Counted from the first letter of the stretch, positions 17,095-25,726 are shown. The stretch: DNA of 64,000 nt from an uncultured Nitrososphaera sp. (GCA_946480575.1 CAMLKF010000002.1:6206-70205), one strand, 5' to 3'. Translations and numbers: made by a program. Notes: generated by a model not told the origin, from the letters alone.

Positions 17095-17110
17095 AAACTA
17101 CAACCCCACT

Positions 17111-17136
17111 CCTTTTTCCTTTTAATTTCTTGTTTT
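17111..17136 (+). terminator. Pyrimidine-rich terminator after amoB
   Basis: A T-rich tract with three runs of three to five T follows the amoB stop by 16 nt. Archaeal RNA polymerase terminates at such U-rich stretches without a hairpin. Confidence 0.4.
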
Positions 17137-17191
17137 CAGGCGCCAACAGAGGCGCTGTTGTTGTTGTCGTCGTAAAACTTGAAAAAATTTA

Positions 17192-17989
17192 TTACTGAAC
17201 AGCCTGCTGCTGTTTGATTAGCTCGTACTTTGACGTATATCCTCGCGGGTTTATCATCATGCCCTTGTAGTTGAAGGTAGACGAGTTACCTACAATGACC
17301 GTCGTTATCATGCCAAGCATGTCCTGGTGATCCAGCATTTTGTCCAGAGTCGTCACTACGACCTGCTGGGTCTCCCGATAGGCGCCCTTGACTATTGCGA
17401 CTGGAGTGTCTGGCTTGCGATATTTCAGGAATATCTCCCGAGTGTCGCGCAGCTGGTGCACCCTCTTTTTGCTTGCAGGGTTGTAGATTACGGTGACATA
17501 GTCGCCCAGCGCAGCCGCCTCTACGCGCTTGACAATCATATCCCAAGGAACTAAAAGGTCGCTCATGCTGACGACTGCAAAGTCCGTCATGAGGGGTGAC
17601 CCTACCAGAGCAGCGCAAGAGTTAAGCGACGATACTCCCGGGACGCATTCGACATAGATGCCGCTTTCCCTGTCCCAGCCCTTTTCTGCCAGAATTTCAT
17701 AGATCAGGCCGACCATGCCGTAAATGCCCGGGTCGCCTGACGACACAAGCGAAACGACCTTACCATTTTCTGCAAAGCCTATCGCCTGGTTTGCCCTGTC
17801 AACTTCCTGCGTCATTGCGTATCGGTAGACTTCTTTGCCCGCTACCAAGTCTTCGACAAGGCTGACATAGGTGTCATAGCCGACGATAACTTCGCTTTCT
17901 TCAATGACCTGCTTTGCCCTGTATGTCATGTGGTCATGGCTGCCAGGCCCGACGCCCACCACGTACAGCTTGCCCTTTTTGTCGACCAT
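17192..17989 (-). CDS. cobJ: Precorrin-3B/cobalt-factor III C17-methyltransferase
   Basis: A 265-residue SAM-dependent enzyme of the corrin-ring methylase fold that contracts the ring in cobalamin synthesis. It shows the N-terminal VGVGPGS motif, LVSSGDPGIYGM near residue 80, VPGVSSLNSCAALVGSPLM near 115-133 and the family NPASKKR segment. In an anaerobic-type archaeal pathway the name would be CbiH. Cobalamin is needed by the methylmalonyl-CoA mutase at the left of the window. No other cob genes are adjacent. The ATG at 17989 is preferred to a TTG two codons before. Confidence 0.93.
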   Translation of the reverse strand: MVDKKGKLYVVGVGPGSHDHMTYRAKQVIEESEVIVGYDTYVSLVEDLVAGKEVYRYAMTQEVDRANQAIGFAENGKVVSLVSSGDPGIYGMVGLIYEILAEKGWDRESGIYVECVPGVSSLNSCAALVGSPLMTDFAVVSMSDLLVPWDMIVKRVEAAALGDYVTVIYNPASKKRVHQLRDTREIFLKYRKPDTPVAIVKGAYRETQQVVVTTLDKMLDHQDMLGMITTVIVGNSSTFNYKGMMINPRGYTSKYELIKQQQAVQ

Positions 17990-18019
17990 TCGCAAGGGTT
18001 GAGACTGACTGGATGCAAT

Positions 18020-19432
18020 TTATCCTTTTCCAGCCTTGCCAAGCCCGAACTCGTCATGCAGTGCTCTTACTGCCTGCTCGCAGTCTCTGTCGTTGACCAC
18101 GAAAGCAAGGTTGAGCTCCGAAGAGCCCTGTGCTATCATTATCACGTTTACGCCATGCTTGGCAACTGCGCCAAACACCTTGGCCGCCACGCCCTTGATG
18201 CCGCGCATCCCCGAGCCCACCACTGCAAGGACTGCAACGTCGTCGTTGACGTTCACCTGCTTGATGACCTTGCCGAGCAGGTTCAGTTCCAGAGTAGTCG
18301 TCGCCTTGTCAAGGTCGCTCTTTCTTACGACCATGGAAATGCTGGACTCTGATGGGCTCTGCGAGATCATCATGATGTTGACACGATTTTTGGCAAGCGT
18401 GTCAAATATCCTGGCGGCCGTCCCCGGCGCGCCGACCATGCCTCCGCCGCTCACGTCAATGAGCGCAGTGTGGCGTATGGCGCTGACTGATTTGACTATC
18501 TTTTGTGACTCTTTGCTGGGGTTTTGCGTTATGACGGTGCCTGTGTGCTTGACGTTGAAGGTGTTGCGGATCCTGATCGGGATCTTGGTGTCCACCACCG
18601 GCTCTAGCGCCCGAGGGTGCATGTACTTGGCCCCAAAGAGCGCCATTTCCATCGCTTCGGCAAACGACACCTCCCTGAGCACCTGCGCGTCCTTGACTAT
18701 CTTGGGGTCGGCAGTCATAAGGCCGTCGACGTCGCTCCACAACCACACCTCGTCGGCGCCGATGCTGGCAGCTATTATAGTTGCAGTATAGTCGGAGCCT
18801 CCGCGCCCTATGGTGGTAGTGTTGCCATGCTGGTCTGCGCCGATAAAGCCTGTGACTACAGGCACGATATCCTGCTGCGAGAGCAGGGGCTCGATCTTGT
18901 GGCTGACGCGCAGCTTTGTAGTGTCCATGAGAGGGCGAGCTTCGCCAAAGTTGCCGTCGGTGAGTATCCCGGCTTCCTTGCCTGCCAGGTGCTCCGACTT
19001 TAATCCAATGTCCTGCAGGGCAAACGACACTATTGGCGTTGACAGACGCTCGCCAAACGACATCAGGTAATCCAGTGACTTGGGCGTAACTTCGCCTAAA
19101 AGGACAATTCCGCCAAGCACGTCTTCAAGCTCGCTAATTATCTTTTTGACTGTCGCTGTAGCGTCGCTCTTGAGCTTTTCGTCTGCTATCGCGCCGTCGG
19201 CGATGTCGAGGTGCATCTTGGCCGACTTTTTTACAAATTCGTCAATTGATGCTTTATCACCTCTCTTGACACTGTCTGCCATCGATAGCAGGCCGTCGGT
19301 CATGCCGCGGACTGCAGAAACGACGCAGATGATGTCGTTGCCACGCTTGTGCGATTTGACTAATTGAGCGATGTGCCTGATCTTGTCTGGAGAATCCACT
19401 GCAGTTCCGCCAAACTTCATCACAAGGCGCAT
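18020..19432 (-). CDS. Aspartate kinase
   Basis: A 470-residue enzyme that phosphorylates aspartate at the head of lysine, threonine and methionine synthesis. The kinase domain opens with VMKFGGTAVDSPD and has the TTTIGRGGSDYTATI motif. Two ACT domains at the C-terminus (about residues 310-465) suggest feedback control by an amino acid. The ATG at 19432 is preferred because the longer frame would run into the PCNA gene, whose stop is seven bases upstream on the same strand. PCNA and aspartokinase are probably co-transcribed. Confidence 0.94.
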   Translation of the reverse strand: MRLVMKFGGTAVDSPDKIRHIAQLVKSHKRGNDIICVVSAVRGMTDGLLSMADSVKRGDKASIDEFVKKSAKMHLDIADGAIADEKLKSDATATVKKIISELEDVLGGIVLLGEVTPKSLDYLMSFGERLSTPIVSFALQDIGLKSEHLAGKEAGILTDGNFGEARPLMDTTKLRVSHKIEPLLSQQDIVPVVTGFIGADQHGNTTTIGRGGSDYTATIIAASIGADEVWLWSDVDGLMTADPKIVKDAQVLREVSFAEAMEMALFGAKYMHPRALEPVVDTKIPIRIRNTFNVKHTGTVITQNPSKESQKIVKSVSAIRHTALIDVSGGGMVGAPGTAARIFDTLAKNRVNIMMISQSPSESSISMVVRKSDLDKATTTLELNLLGKVIKQVNVNDDVAVLAVVGSGMRGIKGVAAKVFGAVAKHGVNVIMIAQGSSELNLAFVVNDRDCEQAVRALHDEFGLGKAGKG

Positions 19433-19439
19433 ATTACTA

Positions 19440-20192
19440 CTAATCCTGAACTCGCGGAGCCAAATAGAAATGGATTCTGCCCACATTTGCTATCTTGAAT
19501 TCAAGCCGGAGAGGCATCTTGCTCGAATACTCTGCGGCGACAGAGCCGCCCATCGAGACTACTGCCTTGGTTATTTTCGACAGATAGTCGAGGCTGTACG
19601 TAGTTTTGCTGTCCTCCTTGACCACAAGCTCTTCTAGCCCTTCGTTTCCCACCTCAAGCGAGATGTCTGCCTCGCCCGAGTCGCCTCTGCCTGAAAAGTC
19701 TATCTCGCCTGATTTGGACTCTATTGAAATGTATTCGGACACGACCTGAACGTCAGAGAGAACTTTGTCAAACGCCATTGCAGTGAGCACTACTTTGGAG
19801 TTAAAGTTAAGCTTTGGGAGCGGCGTCGAGCTTGCCGAGCTTTCTATCAGGCGGGTCTTGTACTCGCGCCTGTAGCCGTTTGACATCTTTACATGAAGCA
19901 TGCTGTCGTCTCCCAGCGATATTTCAACTGCGTCCTTTTTGTCCGCTCTCCTTACAAGCTTTGAAAACTCGTCGACGCGAATTCCAAACTTGACTGCGCT
20001 GTCGCATTCGTACTTTTCAAACGCGTGGTTGGGCCAGTAAATGTCGATTAGCGCAATGTGCGACGGGTCCATGCCCCGAAAGGAGATACCTTCAGCTGTC
20101 GCTTCAAACGTCGCTTCGTCAACGAGCGTCGAGATTGCAGACGCCACGGCCTTCCACTCTTCAGGGGACTTTGTGCGGGCTACAAATACCAA
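19440..20192 (-). CDS. pcn: DNA polymerase sliding clamp PCNA
   Basis: A 250-residue sliding clamp that encircles DNA and tethers replicative polymerases and other factors. Two PCNA repeats are present. FEATAEGISFRGMDPSHIAL in the first and LAPRVQD at the C-terminus are the typical front-face and tail elements. The start is a TTG. It lies just upstream of aspartokinase. A plus-strand frame opens inside this gene, but the divergent gene's own start is outside it. Confidence 0.95.
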   Translation of the reverse strand: MVFVARTKSPEEWKAVASAISTLVDEATFEATAEGISFRGMDPSHIALIDIYWPNHAFEKYECDSAVKFGIRVDEFSKLVRRADKKDAVEISLGDDSMLHVKMSNGYRREYKTRLIESSASSTPLPKLNFNSKVVLTAMAFDKVLSDVQVVSEYISIESKSGEIDFSGRGDSGEADISLEVGNEGLEELVVKEDSKTTYSLDYLSKITKAVVSMGGSVAAEYSSKMPLRLEFKIANVGRIHFYLAPRVQD

Positions 20193-20262
20193 ATTAACCT
20201 ATTTGGCAGCTCCATTGGATTTTAAACATTGCTCTTCCCAAGCTTGTTTAATTGATCGTTGC

Positions 20263-20697
20263 ATGCAGATACACATGTGCACATGTTTGGAGGCAGGAAA
20301 TGATCATACATACATAGCCGTCTTGGCCGCAGGGACAATGGCTCTGGTCGTCCTGCTTGCTAGCTTTGCTCCCAGATCGCAAGATTCTGCATTCGTTCCA
20401 GCTCATGACATTGAAGTGCTGCCGGTAAAAGAGATGTTTGCAAGAGGCATCTACCAGCACCTTGTCGAAACAAAGTTCGACGTTCCAAGTGTCGATGTCA
20501 GGCGCGGGGAGAGCATCGCCGTGTCTTTCACAGTAGAGCATTATGGCCACGTCGAGGGGAAATGGTCGACGTCAAATGATGCCGTTATCTTGATGGTCTG
20601 GTTGAGCATTTCGTCAGAGACACTTTCGGGCACCGAGATCCTGACAATGGCCTGCGACGGCGAATTGCGCGTAAGCAAGATGCTTTGTGGCGAATAG
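20263..20697 (+). CDS. Signal-anchored extracytoplasmic protein, unknown
   Basis: A 144-residue protein with one N-terminal membrane helix (about residues 18-35, VLAAGTMALVVLLASFA) and a soluble outer domain of about 105 residues that looks beta-rich. Two cysteines lie near the C-terminus (ACDGEL and LCGE). I chose ATG 20263 because the longer frame would lie antisense inside PCNA. It is divergent from PCNA with a short AT-rich spacer. The family is not recognised. Confidence 0.6.
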   Translation: MQIHMCTCLEAGNDHTYIAVLAAGTMALVVLLASFAPRSQDSAFVPAHDIEVLPVKEMFARGIYQHLVETKFDVPSVDVRRGESIAVSFTVEHYGHVEGKWSTSNDAVILMVWLSISSETLSGTEILTMACDGELRVSKMLCGE

Positions 20698-20850
20698 CTC
20701 AGATAATCGTTGACGGACACTTCCTGTCCAGACAAAAATAGTTTGTGTACCTGTCTTGAAAGTTTTGACGGTCACCAATTTCCTGGCCGCGGACAGAGGT
20801 AGAAAGCCTGGCCTGCTCTCAATAATAATGATAATAACCAGCTGACGCCA

Positions 20851-21183
20851 TCAGGCATAGTTGCGCCACGTGTGGCTGCACTTGGTGCACCGGTAAAACT
20901 GCGTGGTCGCTTCGTCAGCAGACCTTGTCTGGAGCATCCACCAGAACGCGGTGTCGTTCTTGCATTCGGGGCACTCGATGCTGGTAGTCGGCAGCGCATC
21001 GACGCTGCTCTCGCTGTCCATGACCTTGAGCGATGCTTCTGATCCGACATTCTTGCTGGCGACTTCTTCCTTTCTGCCATCCTCACCGCCCTTTTTAGCC
21101 TTGAAGCCACACTTGTGGCAGACGACGACCTCCTTGCCTAGCTTTGGCCTCAAACGCGTTTCGCATTCAGGACAGAATCTCAA
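20851..21183 (-). CDS. tfs: Transcription factor S (TFIIS/RpoM-like)
   Basis: A 110-residue archaeal transcript-cleavage factor. Both zinc ribbons are present: MRFCPECETRLRP with VVCHKCGFK at the N-terminus, and ECPECKND with YRCTKCSHTWRNYA at the C-terminus. The catalytic acidic pair in RSADEATTQFYRC stimulates RNA cleavage by stalled polymerase. A Ser/Glu-rich linker joins them. It lies 26 nt downstream of rpoL on the same strand, so two transcription genes form an operon. Confidence 0.95.
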   Translation of the reverse strand: MRFCPECETRLRPKLGKEVVVCHKCGFKAKKGGEDGRKEEVASKNVGSEASLKVMDSESSVDALPTTSIECPECKNDTAFWWMLQTRSADEATTQFYRCTKCSHTWRNYA

Positions 21184-21209
21184 TACGCAGGCGACACCTC
21201 TCTCGCTGG

Positions 21210-21488
21210 CTACTTTTTGAGGGCCGACTTGATCATGCTGAGGAAGTCTTTGGAGTAATCCGCAGCAGAAGCTGAGGCGTCCTGTACGACCTCCATCGGA
21301 TCCTTTCTTTTTGTCGCCACCCTCATCTGGTATTGCTTGGTTAGCGGGTGCTTCTGAATGACGCCGGCAAAGTCCACACTCTTTTCCTTGAGCAATTCAT
21401 GCTGAACGATGTATAGAATGGAAATGTCCTCTTCGCTAACCTTAAGCTCGATCTCATTGTCCTTGACGTCGGTAATCTCTGCTAGCAT
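21210..21488 (-). CDS. rpoL: RNA polymerase subunit L (Rpo11)
   Basis: A 92-residue homologue of Rpb11 that pairs with subunit D to nucleate RNA polymerase assembly. The family core ILYIVQHELLKEKSVDFAGV and the following KHPLTKQYQMRV are clear. It is the first gene of an operon with tfs and is divergent from the gene at 21547. Confidence 0.93.
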   Translation of the reverse strand: MLAEITDVKDNEIELKVSEEDISILYIVQHELLKEKSVDFAGVIQKHPLTKQYQMRVATKRKDPMEVVQDASASAADYSKDFLSMIKSALKK

Positions 21489-21546
21489 AATAACGTCAAT
21501 ACAGACAACTACTTATTGAGGATATAAACGATACCATCCAGACAAA

Positions 21547-22068
21547 ATGGCAGCAGACAGCAGCTTCATCGCTGATGCCACTCTTGCCAAGTCGCAGGAC
21601 AGCGTCAAGCCTGGCCAGCCGCTGACCCTGAGCCTGAGCTTCAAGATAGACGGCGCGATAAGAGAGTCATTTGATCAGAAGAACTGGGAGCGCGCCTACA
21701 ACAAGCACGACAACGGCTTTCGGATGACTATAGAAGTTGGCATCAAGTCAGGCAGAAAAACTGTCATGCCGGTAAAATTCGTAAGAAAGGCGGCGCTATT
21801 CTGGACCCGCAATCCCAAGATACAGTACAGGATATGGGTCTCGATAGTCAAGGACGACATGCCGTTTTACCCGCTCACCATTGAAGAGGCGAAATCGTTG
21901 CTATTCGATGTCAACAAGGTAATAGAGCTGAGCGGAAGCGACTTTGACTCCGGCACCCAGAAGCTCCACGCAGAAATCAAAGTATCGTGGGGCAAGCACA
22001 ACTATACCGAGCGCACAGAGATCAAGGGCAGGTCAAATGAGATAGAATTGATGCGGGTCGCAGCCTGA
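21547..22068 (+). CDS. Conserved protein of unknown function
   Basis: A 173-residue soluble protein with no signal peptide or cysteines. It appears to be an alternating beta-strand domain (VKPGQPLTLSLSFKIDG, then RMTIEVGIKSGRKTVM), followed by a mixed region with NPKIQYRIWVSIVKDD. Codon use matches neighbouring real genes and a short A-rich leader precedes the ATG. It is divergent from rpoL. I do not recognise the family. Confidence 0.7.
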   Translation: MAADSSFIADATLAKSQDSVKPGQPLTLSLSFKIDGAIRESFDQKNWERAYNKHDNGFRMTIEVGIKSGRKTVMPVKFVRKAALFWTRNPKIQYRIWVSIVKDDMPFYPLTIEEAKSLLFDVNKVIELSGSDFDSGTQKLHAEIKVSWGKHNYTERTEIKGRSNEIELMRVAA

Positions 22069-22092
22069 TGACTGCGGAAGCTGCCAGTTGGG

Positions 22093-22554
22093 TCAGCTTT
22101 CAGAAATTGTAACAACATCAGTGCTTTGGACAATCAATCCTAGGATTCGTGGCTTATCCAAACTAGTTATTGCAAGGTTCTGAGAGAGTAGGTGCCGGTG
22201 TGCTCTGGAACCCAAGATATGCCGACATCTGTTGTGCTACTTGCGCTTACTATTGTTGACTGCCAATTTAGTGAGACCGTTATACCGTTATGGTCTCTTA
22301 CCTCAGTAATGGCGCGACTGTTGCCTAATCAACGACATTATCCTCATTGGTGAGAGTAGTAGTTCCGATTATTACTAGCTGTTCATCAACTTTCGGGTCT
22401 AGGATGGAAGAACCATCTAAAGTCGTTAATACATGCGTTGATGGTAAATTATAGCCATGTCTGCATCTGGGCTGATATCAGAAGGGTTTCCCAAAAGAAG
22501 TGATAGCGGTACCATCGGTAGCAGCATAAAGACAATTGCTAGACTAAGGTCCAT
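22093..22554 (-). pseudogene. Broken secreted Ig-like surface protein
   Basis: Read on the minus strand, ATG 22554 begins a signal peptide (LAIVFMLLPMVPLSLLLG). The sequence then passes through three frames that together spell one beta-sandwich domain: TLDGSSILDPKVDEQLVIIG, ITEVRDHNGITVSLNWQST, VGISWVPEHTGTYSLRT and finally LAITSLDKPRILGLIVQS, ending at a TGA at 22093. At least three lesions separate them, near 22450, 22325 and 22180. The domain resembles repeat units found in large Nitrososphaera surface proteins. The gene is dead, or a single-domain relic. Confidence 0.75.
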
Positions 22555-22666
22555 TGTGCTAGCCAGAGCTGATACAGCAGATAGAAAATAATAAGGATAG
22601 AGGAGACTGGTTCTGTAATCGTAAATGGGCACATCCAGACCATTTATAAGATTAAAACGCGAAAGT

Positions 22667-23746
22667 ATGGCAATGCAGAAAAACGACGCTCTGGGCAAGG
22701 AAGCTGAGCTTTACACGCCGCTGCCAAATGGCAGGATAAAATGCACGGCGTGCGCTAGACTGTGCGAGATACCGGAGGGCAGGATCGGCCTTTGTGGTAT
22801 CAGGGGCGTCACGAACAACAAGCTGCATCTGTTCGTTTATGGCAGGGTGATAGCCGGCCACATCGACCCAATCGAGAAAAAGCCTGTCACCCATTACAAT
22901 CCAGGGACTGACATTTTCTCGATATCTACAACTGGCTGCAACTGGCTCTGCCAGTACTGCCAGAACTATGACATTTCGCAGAGGCGCAAGGTCGAAGGGG
23001 CTGAAATGGCTCCTGCGCAGGTTGCAGAGACCGCAGCCCACTATGGCGCGCAGGGCATCGCCTACACCTACAACGAGCCTTCCATTTTCATCGAGTTTGC
23101 AAGAGACTGTGGCATCGAGGCGCACAAGCGTGGCATATTTAACATCTTTGTGTCAAACGGCTATGATACCCCCGCGTCAGTGGGCATGATGGGCCAGTTC
23201 CTTGACTGCATCACTGTCGATTTCAAGGGCAGCGGCAAGCAGGAATTTGTCAGGCGCTACATCGGCATCCCAAACGCCGACCCGATATTCCAGACACTCA
23301 AGGAAATACGTGACAAGACAAAGATCCACGTCGAAATTACGGACCTGATAGTGCCGCAGGTAGGTGACGATCTGGAAGCTGCGAGAAAGCTGTGCAGGTT
23401 CGTCTACGATGAGCTCGGACCTGATACGCCGATACATTTCCTGCGGTTCCACCCTGATTACAAGATGATGGAGTTTGAAAACACTCCCGTCGCGACGCTA
23501 GAAAAGCACTATGAAGTGGCCAAGCAGGAAGGGCTAAAGTACGCGTACCTTGGAAACGTGCCAGGCCACCCATTGGAGGACACGTACTGCCCCGAGTGCA
23601 AGAGCGTGGTCGTCGGGCGCTACGGCTTTAGCATCGACGAATGGAATCTTGACGGCAACAACTGCTGCAAGAACTGTGGCTACCCGATCCCGATAGTTGG
23701 CCAGCTTCACAGAGGAAGGAAGAACCGCTTCCAGTTTATCTACTAA
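22667..23746 (+). CDS. AmrS-like radical SAM enzyme
   Basis: A 359-residue radical SAM protein of the archaeal pyruvate-formate-lyase-activase-like group (AmmeMemoRadiSam system). The cluster-binding motif CNWLCQYC follows FSISTTGC near residue 80. An N-terminal CTACARLCEI...GLCG block and a C-terminal zinc-ribbon-like part (CPECK and CKNCGYPIP) are also present. Family members occur with AMMECR1 and Memo partners, neither of which is seen here. The substrate is unknown. The start at 22667 is chosen among several ATGs; 22625 and 22673 are alternatives. tRNA-Pro follows 36 nt after the stop. Confidence 0.88.
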   Translation: MAMQKNDALGKEAELYTPLPNGRIKCTACARLCEIPEGRIGLCGIRGVTNNKLHLFVYGRVIAGHIDPIEKKPVTHYNPGTDIFSISTTGCNWLCQYCQNYDISQRRKVEGAEMAPAQVAETAAHYGAQGIAYTYNEPSIFIEFARDCGIEAHKRGIFNIFVSNGYDTPASVGMMGQFLDCITVDFKGSGKQEFVRRYIGIPNADPIFQTLKEIRDKTKIHVEITDLIVPQVGDDLEAARKLCRFVYDELGPDTPIHFLRFHPDYKMMEFENTPVATLEKHYEVAKQEGLKYAYLGNVPGHPLEDTYCPECKSVVVGRYGFSIDEWNLDGNNCCKNCGYPIPIVGQLHRGRKNRFQFIY

Positions 23747-23782
23747 GGTTAAAATTGCGCTCAAGTAGACGAGCTTTTCACA

Positions 23783-23856
23783 GGGGTCGTTGTCTAGCTT
23801 GGTATGATGCCAGCCTTGGGCGCTGGAGGCCGCTGGTTCGAATCCGGCCGACCCCA
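23783..23856 (+). tRNA. tRNA-Pro(TGG)
   Basis: A 74-nt cloverleaf. The acceptor stem GGGGTCG pairs with CGACCCC, with discriminator A at 23856. The anticodon stem CCAGC/GCTGG encloses the loop CTTGGGC, giving anticodon TGG (proline). The T-arm loop is TTCGAAT. No intron is seen. CCA is not encoded. Confidence 0.93.
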
Positions 23857-23919
23857 TACCTCCTTTTGTGCAGCTCGCATGCTTTGGACAGGTACGGCCA
23901 CTGCAAATCTGTGGCTGGA

Positions 23920-24069
23920 TCAGGCAGCTTCCAAGTGCGAAGTGCCGCTACTGCCGCTTGAGACTCCATTGCTATGGGAACGTCTTATTGCCCTTGAGCT
24001 AAACAGTACGGCTGTGAGGAACGCAAAGACTCCCGCGGCTATGGCATAGCTCATGACCGAGTCGGCCAT
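23920..24069 (-). CDS. Small single-helix membrane protein near amoA
   Basis: A 49-residue ORF from the ATG at 24069. It consists of a short N-terminus, one membrane helix (YAIAAGVFAFLTAVLFSSR, residues 8-26) and a Ser/Gly/His-rich basic tail. It is on the same strand as amoA but 500 nt downstream of it, after an AT-rich gap. Coding layout and length suggest a real small membrane protein; function and family are unknown. Confidence 0.55.
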   Translation of the reverse strand: MADSVMSYAIAAGVFAFLTAVLFSSRAIRRSHSNGVSSGSSGTSHLEAA

Positions 24070-24135
24070 AGTTGTATTAGGCGATTGCCGAAGATAAAGT
24101 TGTCTGTCTCTTGGTTTGCCTAATAGGCTAAACAC

Positions 24136-24566
24136 ACCGATTAAATACGATCCAAAGCAATTACATCATATCAAATTGGGTTTTGAAGAAGTCAACGTCA
24201 GCTACACAAGGAAAATCCAGTATATATATATATATACACACACACATTTTCAAACCGAGAAAGTTTAACATTGTGTTGTTCATCGCGTTGATGGCGGGCT
24301 AACCTTCACCTACTTGCAAGCTATGTTGCTTTCATTTTCGAAAATGTTGGCGCAAGGAAAAAAGCATGTCCTTGTGTTGACAAGAGTGCAACCATCGTTG
24401 TTTTACCTTCTCTATATTGCGCTGCGCCTGTTGCATATTCAGTGGGGGTGGTAAATCAGCAGTATATATAGGTATAACGCCCACTTGCTTTAATCGTCAG
24501 GTCAGGCTTTAGCATCCGCTAAGTTGTGGGAAAATGAAAAGAAAGAGAAAGGGGGGAGGGAGGTTT
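24136..24566. other. AT-rich intergenic region with TA/CA repeat
   Basis: This 430-nt region between the small membrane gene and the amoA stop has no supportable gene. It contains a continuous alternating purine-pyrimidine tract at 24221-24246 (TA then CA repeats) and several TATA-like stretches. It may hold the 3' untranslated region of amoA, whose end is followed by an A/G-rich rather than T-rich stretch on the minus strand. Confidence 0.5.
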
Positions 24567-25217
24567 TTAGTCCCACTTGCTCCACGCGGCCATCCAACGG
24601 TATGTCCACGTGTTAAGCTTCGCACCCAATGCAGCGATCGGAACCGTCAGCACTGCTCCTGCACCTGCACCCAAGGCTACAGGACTGTTGTAGAATTTGC
24701 CTACCTGAGGCTCGATCGGCGTCATGTATGCAGGCAGCGTCGGCCTTGGATACTTGAACGCAACTTCAAGCGGGTCTCTGATGAGCAGCAGACTGACCAT
24801 GTTGAACAGCGGCAACGAGAGGCCAATCAGTGATCCACCGATGAGGATTGCAGCGTGCTTGTTCCTTCTTGTTGCCCAGTATGTAAGGTCCAACAGCATT
24901 GCCGAGGGTATCCATATAGGCACCGTGATGAAGTCGTACGGATAGCCCAGTGCGAACCATGCGCCCTTTGCAACCCATGTGTAGATTGTCATGATTGTGG
25001 CGTAGTATGTAGCTGTTCCTGGTACTCCTGTGAAGAGCATGTAGTATATCGCGCCCACCGCAAGCATAGTAGATTGCGAGATGGAGAATACTACGAAGGA
25101 GGTCCACATCCAGTCTGTATAGAAGATATAGTCTCCTGCATTAATGGTTAGCAGTGTGCTGTTGACAGCAACTACTACTATGAACAAGTAGTGCGTTGTA
25201 CGTCTAAGCCAGACCAT
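24567..25217 (-). CDS. amoA: Ammonia monooxygenase subunit A
   Basis: A 216-residue integral membrane subunit and the standard marker gene of ammonia-oxidising archaea. The N-terminus MVWLRRTTHYLFIVVV, then INAGDYIFYTDW, TGVPGTATYYATIM and the C-terminal KLNTWTYRWMAAWSKWD, match thaumarchaeal AmoA throughout. The protein has about six helices. I chose ATG 25217, the conserved start; five upstream codons are in frame but lie inside the expected leaderless promoter. amoX lies 175 nt upstream on the same strand. Residues such as IPIWIPSAMLLDLTYWATRR place it in the soil (Nitrososphaera) lineage, by my recognition only. Confidence 0.98.
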   Translation of the reverse strand: MVWLRRTTHYLFIVVVAVNSTLLTINAGDYIFYTDWMWTSFVVFSISQSTMLAVGAIYYMLFTGVPGTATYYATIMTIYTWVAKGAWFALGYPYDFITVPIWIPSAMLLDLTYWATRRNKHAAILIGGSLIGLSLPLFNMVSLLLIRDPLEVAFKYPRPTLPAYMTPIEPQVGKFYNSPVALGAGAGAVLTVPIAALGAKLNTWTYRWMAAWSKWD

Positions 25218-25240
25218 TAAGCACCTAGACATATAGGTAG

Positions 25241-25248
25241 TATATAAA
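25241..25248 (-). promoter_or_regulatory. TATA box of amoA
   Basis: TTTATATA on the minus strand is centred about 27 nt before the amoA ATG at 25217. This gives amoA its own promoter separate from amoX and predicts a leaderless transcript. Confidence 0.6.
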
Positions 25249-25391
25249 ATTTTATGTCACGCTGGAGCGTGTGCGAAATTCGGATCCAAACTACGGCAGG
25301 CGCAGCCGAGTCCTCGGCCGAGCGAGGGCATGTTGCGCAGCAAGAACACCCTGTAATTTGAAGAAACAAAAAGAAGGAAAAAGGGATTCTT

Positions 25392-25694
25392 TTACGCTCT
25401 CACTGGCTTCTCGTGAGCGATCTTCATGATGAAAAAGAATCCGAGGGCCTCTATGACAGTCAGGACAGAAAGCGCGTAAATGCCGCTAGGCAGTGGATAT
25501 GCCCACGGGTAAACTGTCACCCCTACATATACCCCGCCTGCGGTTGCCGCCCAGCAAAGCGCAAAGCCTAGGATGAAAATGCTGTTCATATTTTCGACTC
25601 TGCGGCCGATCATGCGCTCAACATCGTCGCGGCTTTCGCCTCCACCACCACCGCTCCTGCGTCCACCACTTCCGTATCCCTTTGGTAATGTCAT
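25392..25694 (-). CDS. amoX: Ammonia monooxygenase-associated subunit AmoX
   Basis: A 100-residue membrane protein always found beside amoA in ammonia-oxidising archaea and later recognised as a subunit of the complex. The N-terminus (residues 6-22) is Gly/Ser/Arg-rich, then come two membrane helices (FILGFALCWAATAGGVYVGV and SGIYALSVLTVIEALGFFFI). A TATA-like TTTAAAAA lies about 27 nt before the ATG. It is upstream of amoA on the same strand with a 175-nt gap. Confidence 0.93.
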   Translation of the reverse strand: MTLPKGYGSGGRRSGGGGGESRDDVERMIGRRVENMNSIFILGFALCWAATAGGVYVGVTVYPWAYPLPSGIYALSVLTVIEALGFFFIMKIAHEKPVRA

Positions 25695-25717
25695 TTGCTA
25701 TACAATCAGGATATGCC

Positions 25718-25726
25718 TTTTTAAAT
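25718..25726 (-). promoter_or_regulatory. TATA box of amoX
   Basis: A TTTAAAAA stretch on the minus strand is centred about 28 nt before the amoX ATG at 25694, again consistent with leaderless transcription. Confidence 0.5.

Noticed and set aside
23534..23969. ORFs over the tRNA-Pro gene
   Set aside because: They run through the tRNA and antisense to the radical SAM gene; no protein logic.
24221..24246. Replication origin suspected at the TA/CA tract
   Set aside because: No origin recognition boxes or cdc6/orc1 gene nearby; just a simple repeat.
24567..25151. Several ORFs antisense to amoA
   Set aside because: They are mirror frames of a strongly conserved membrane protein gene.
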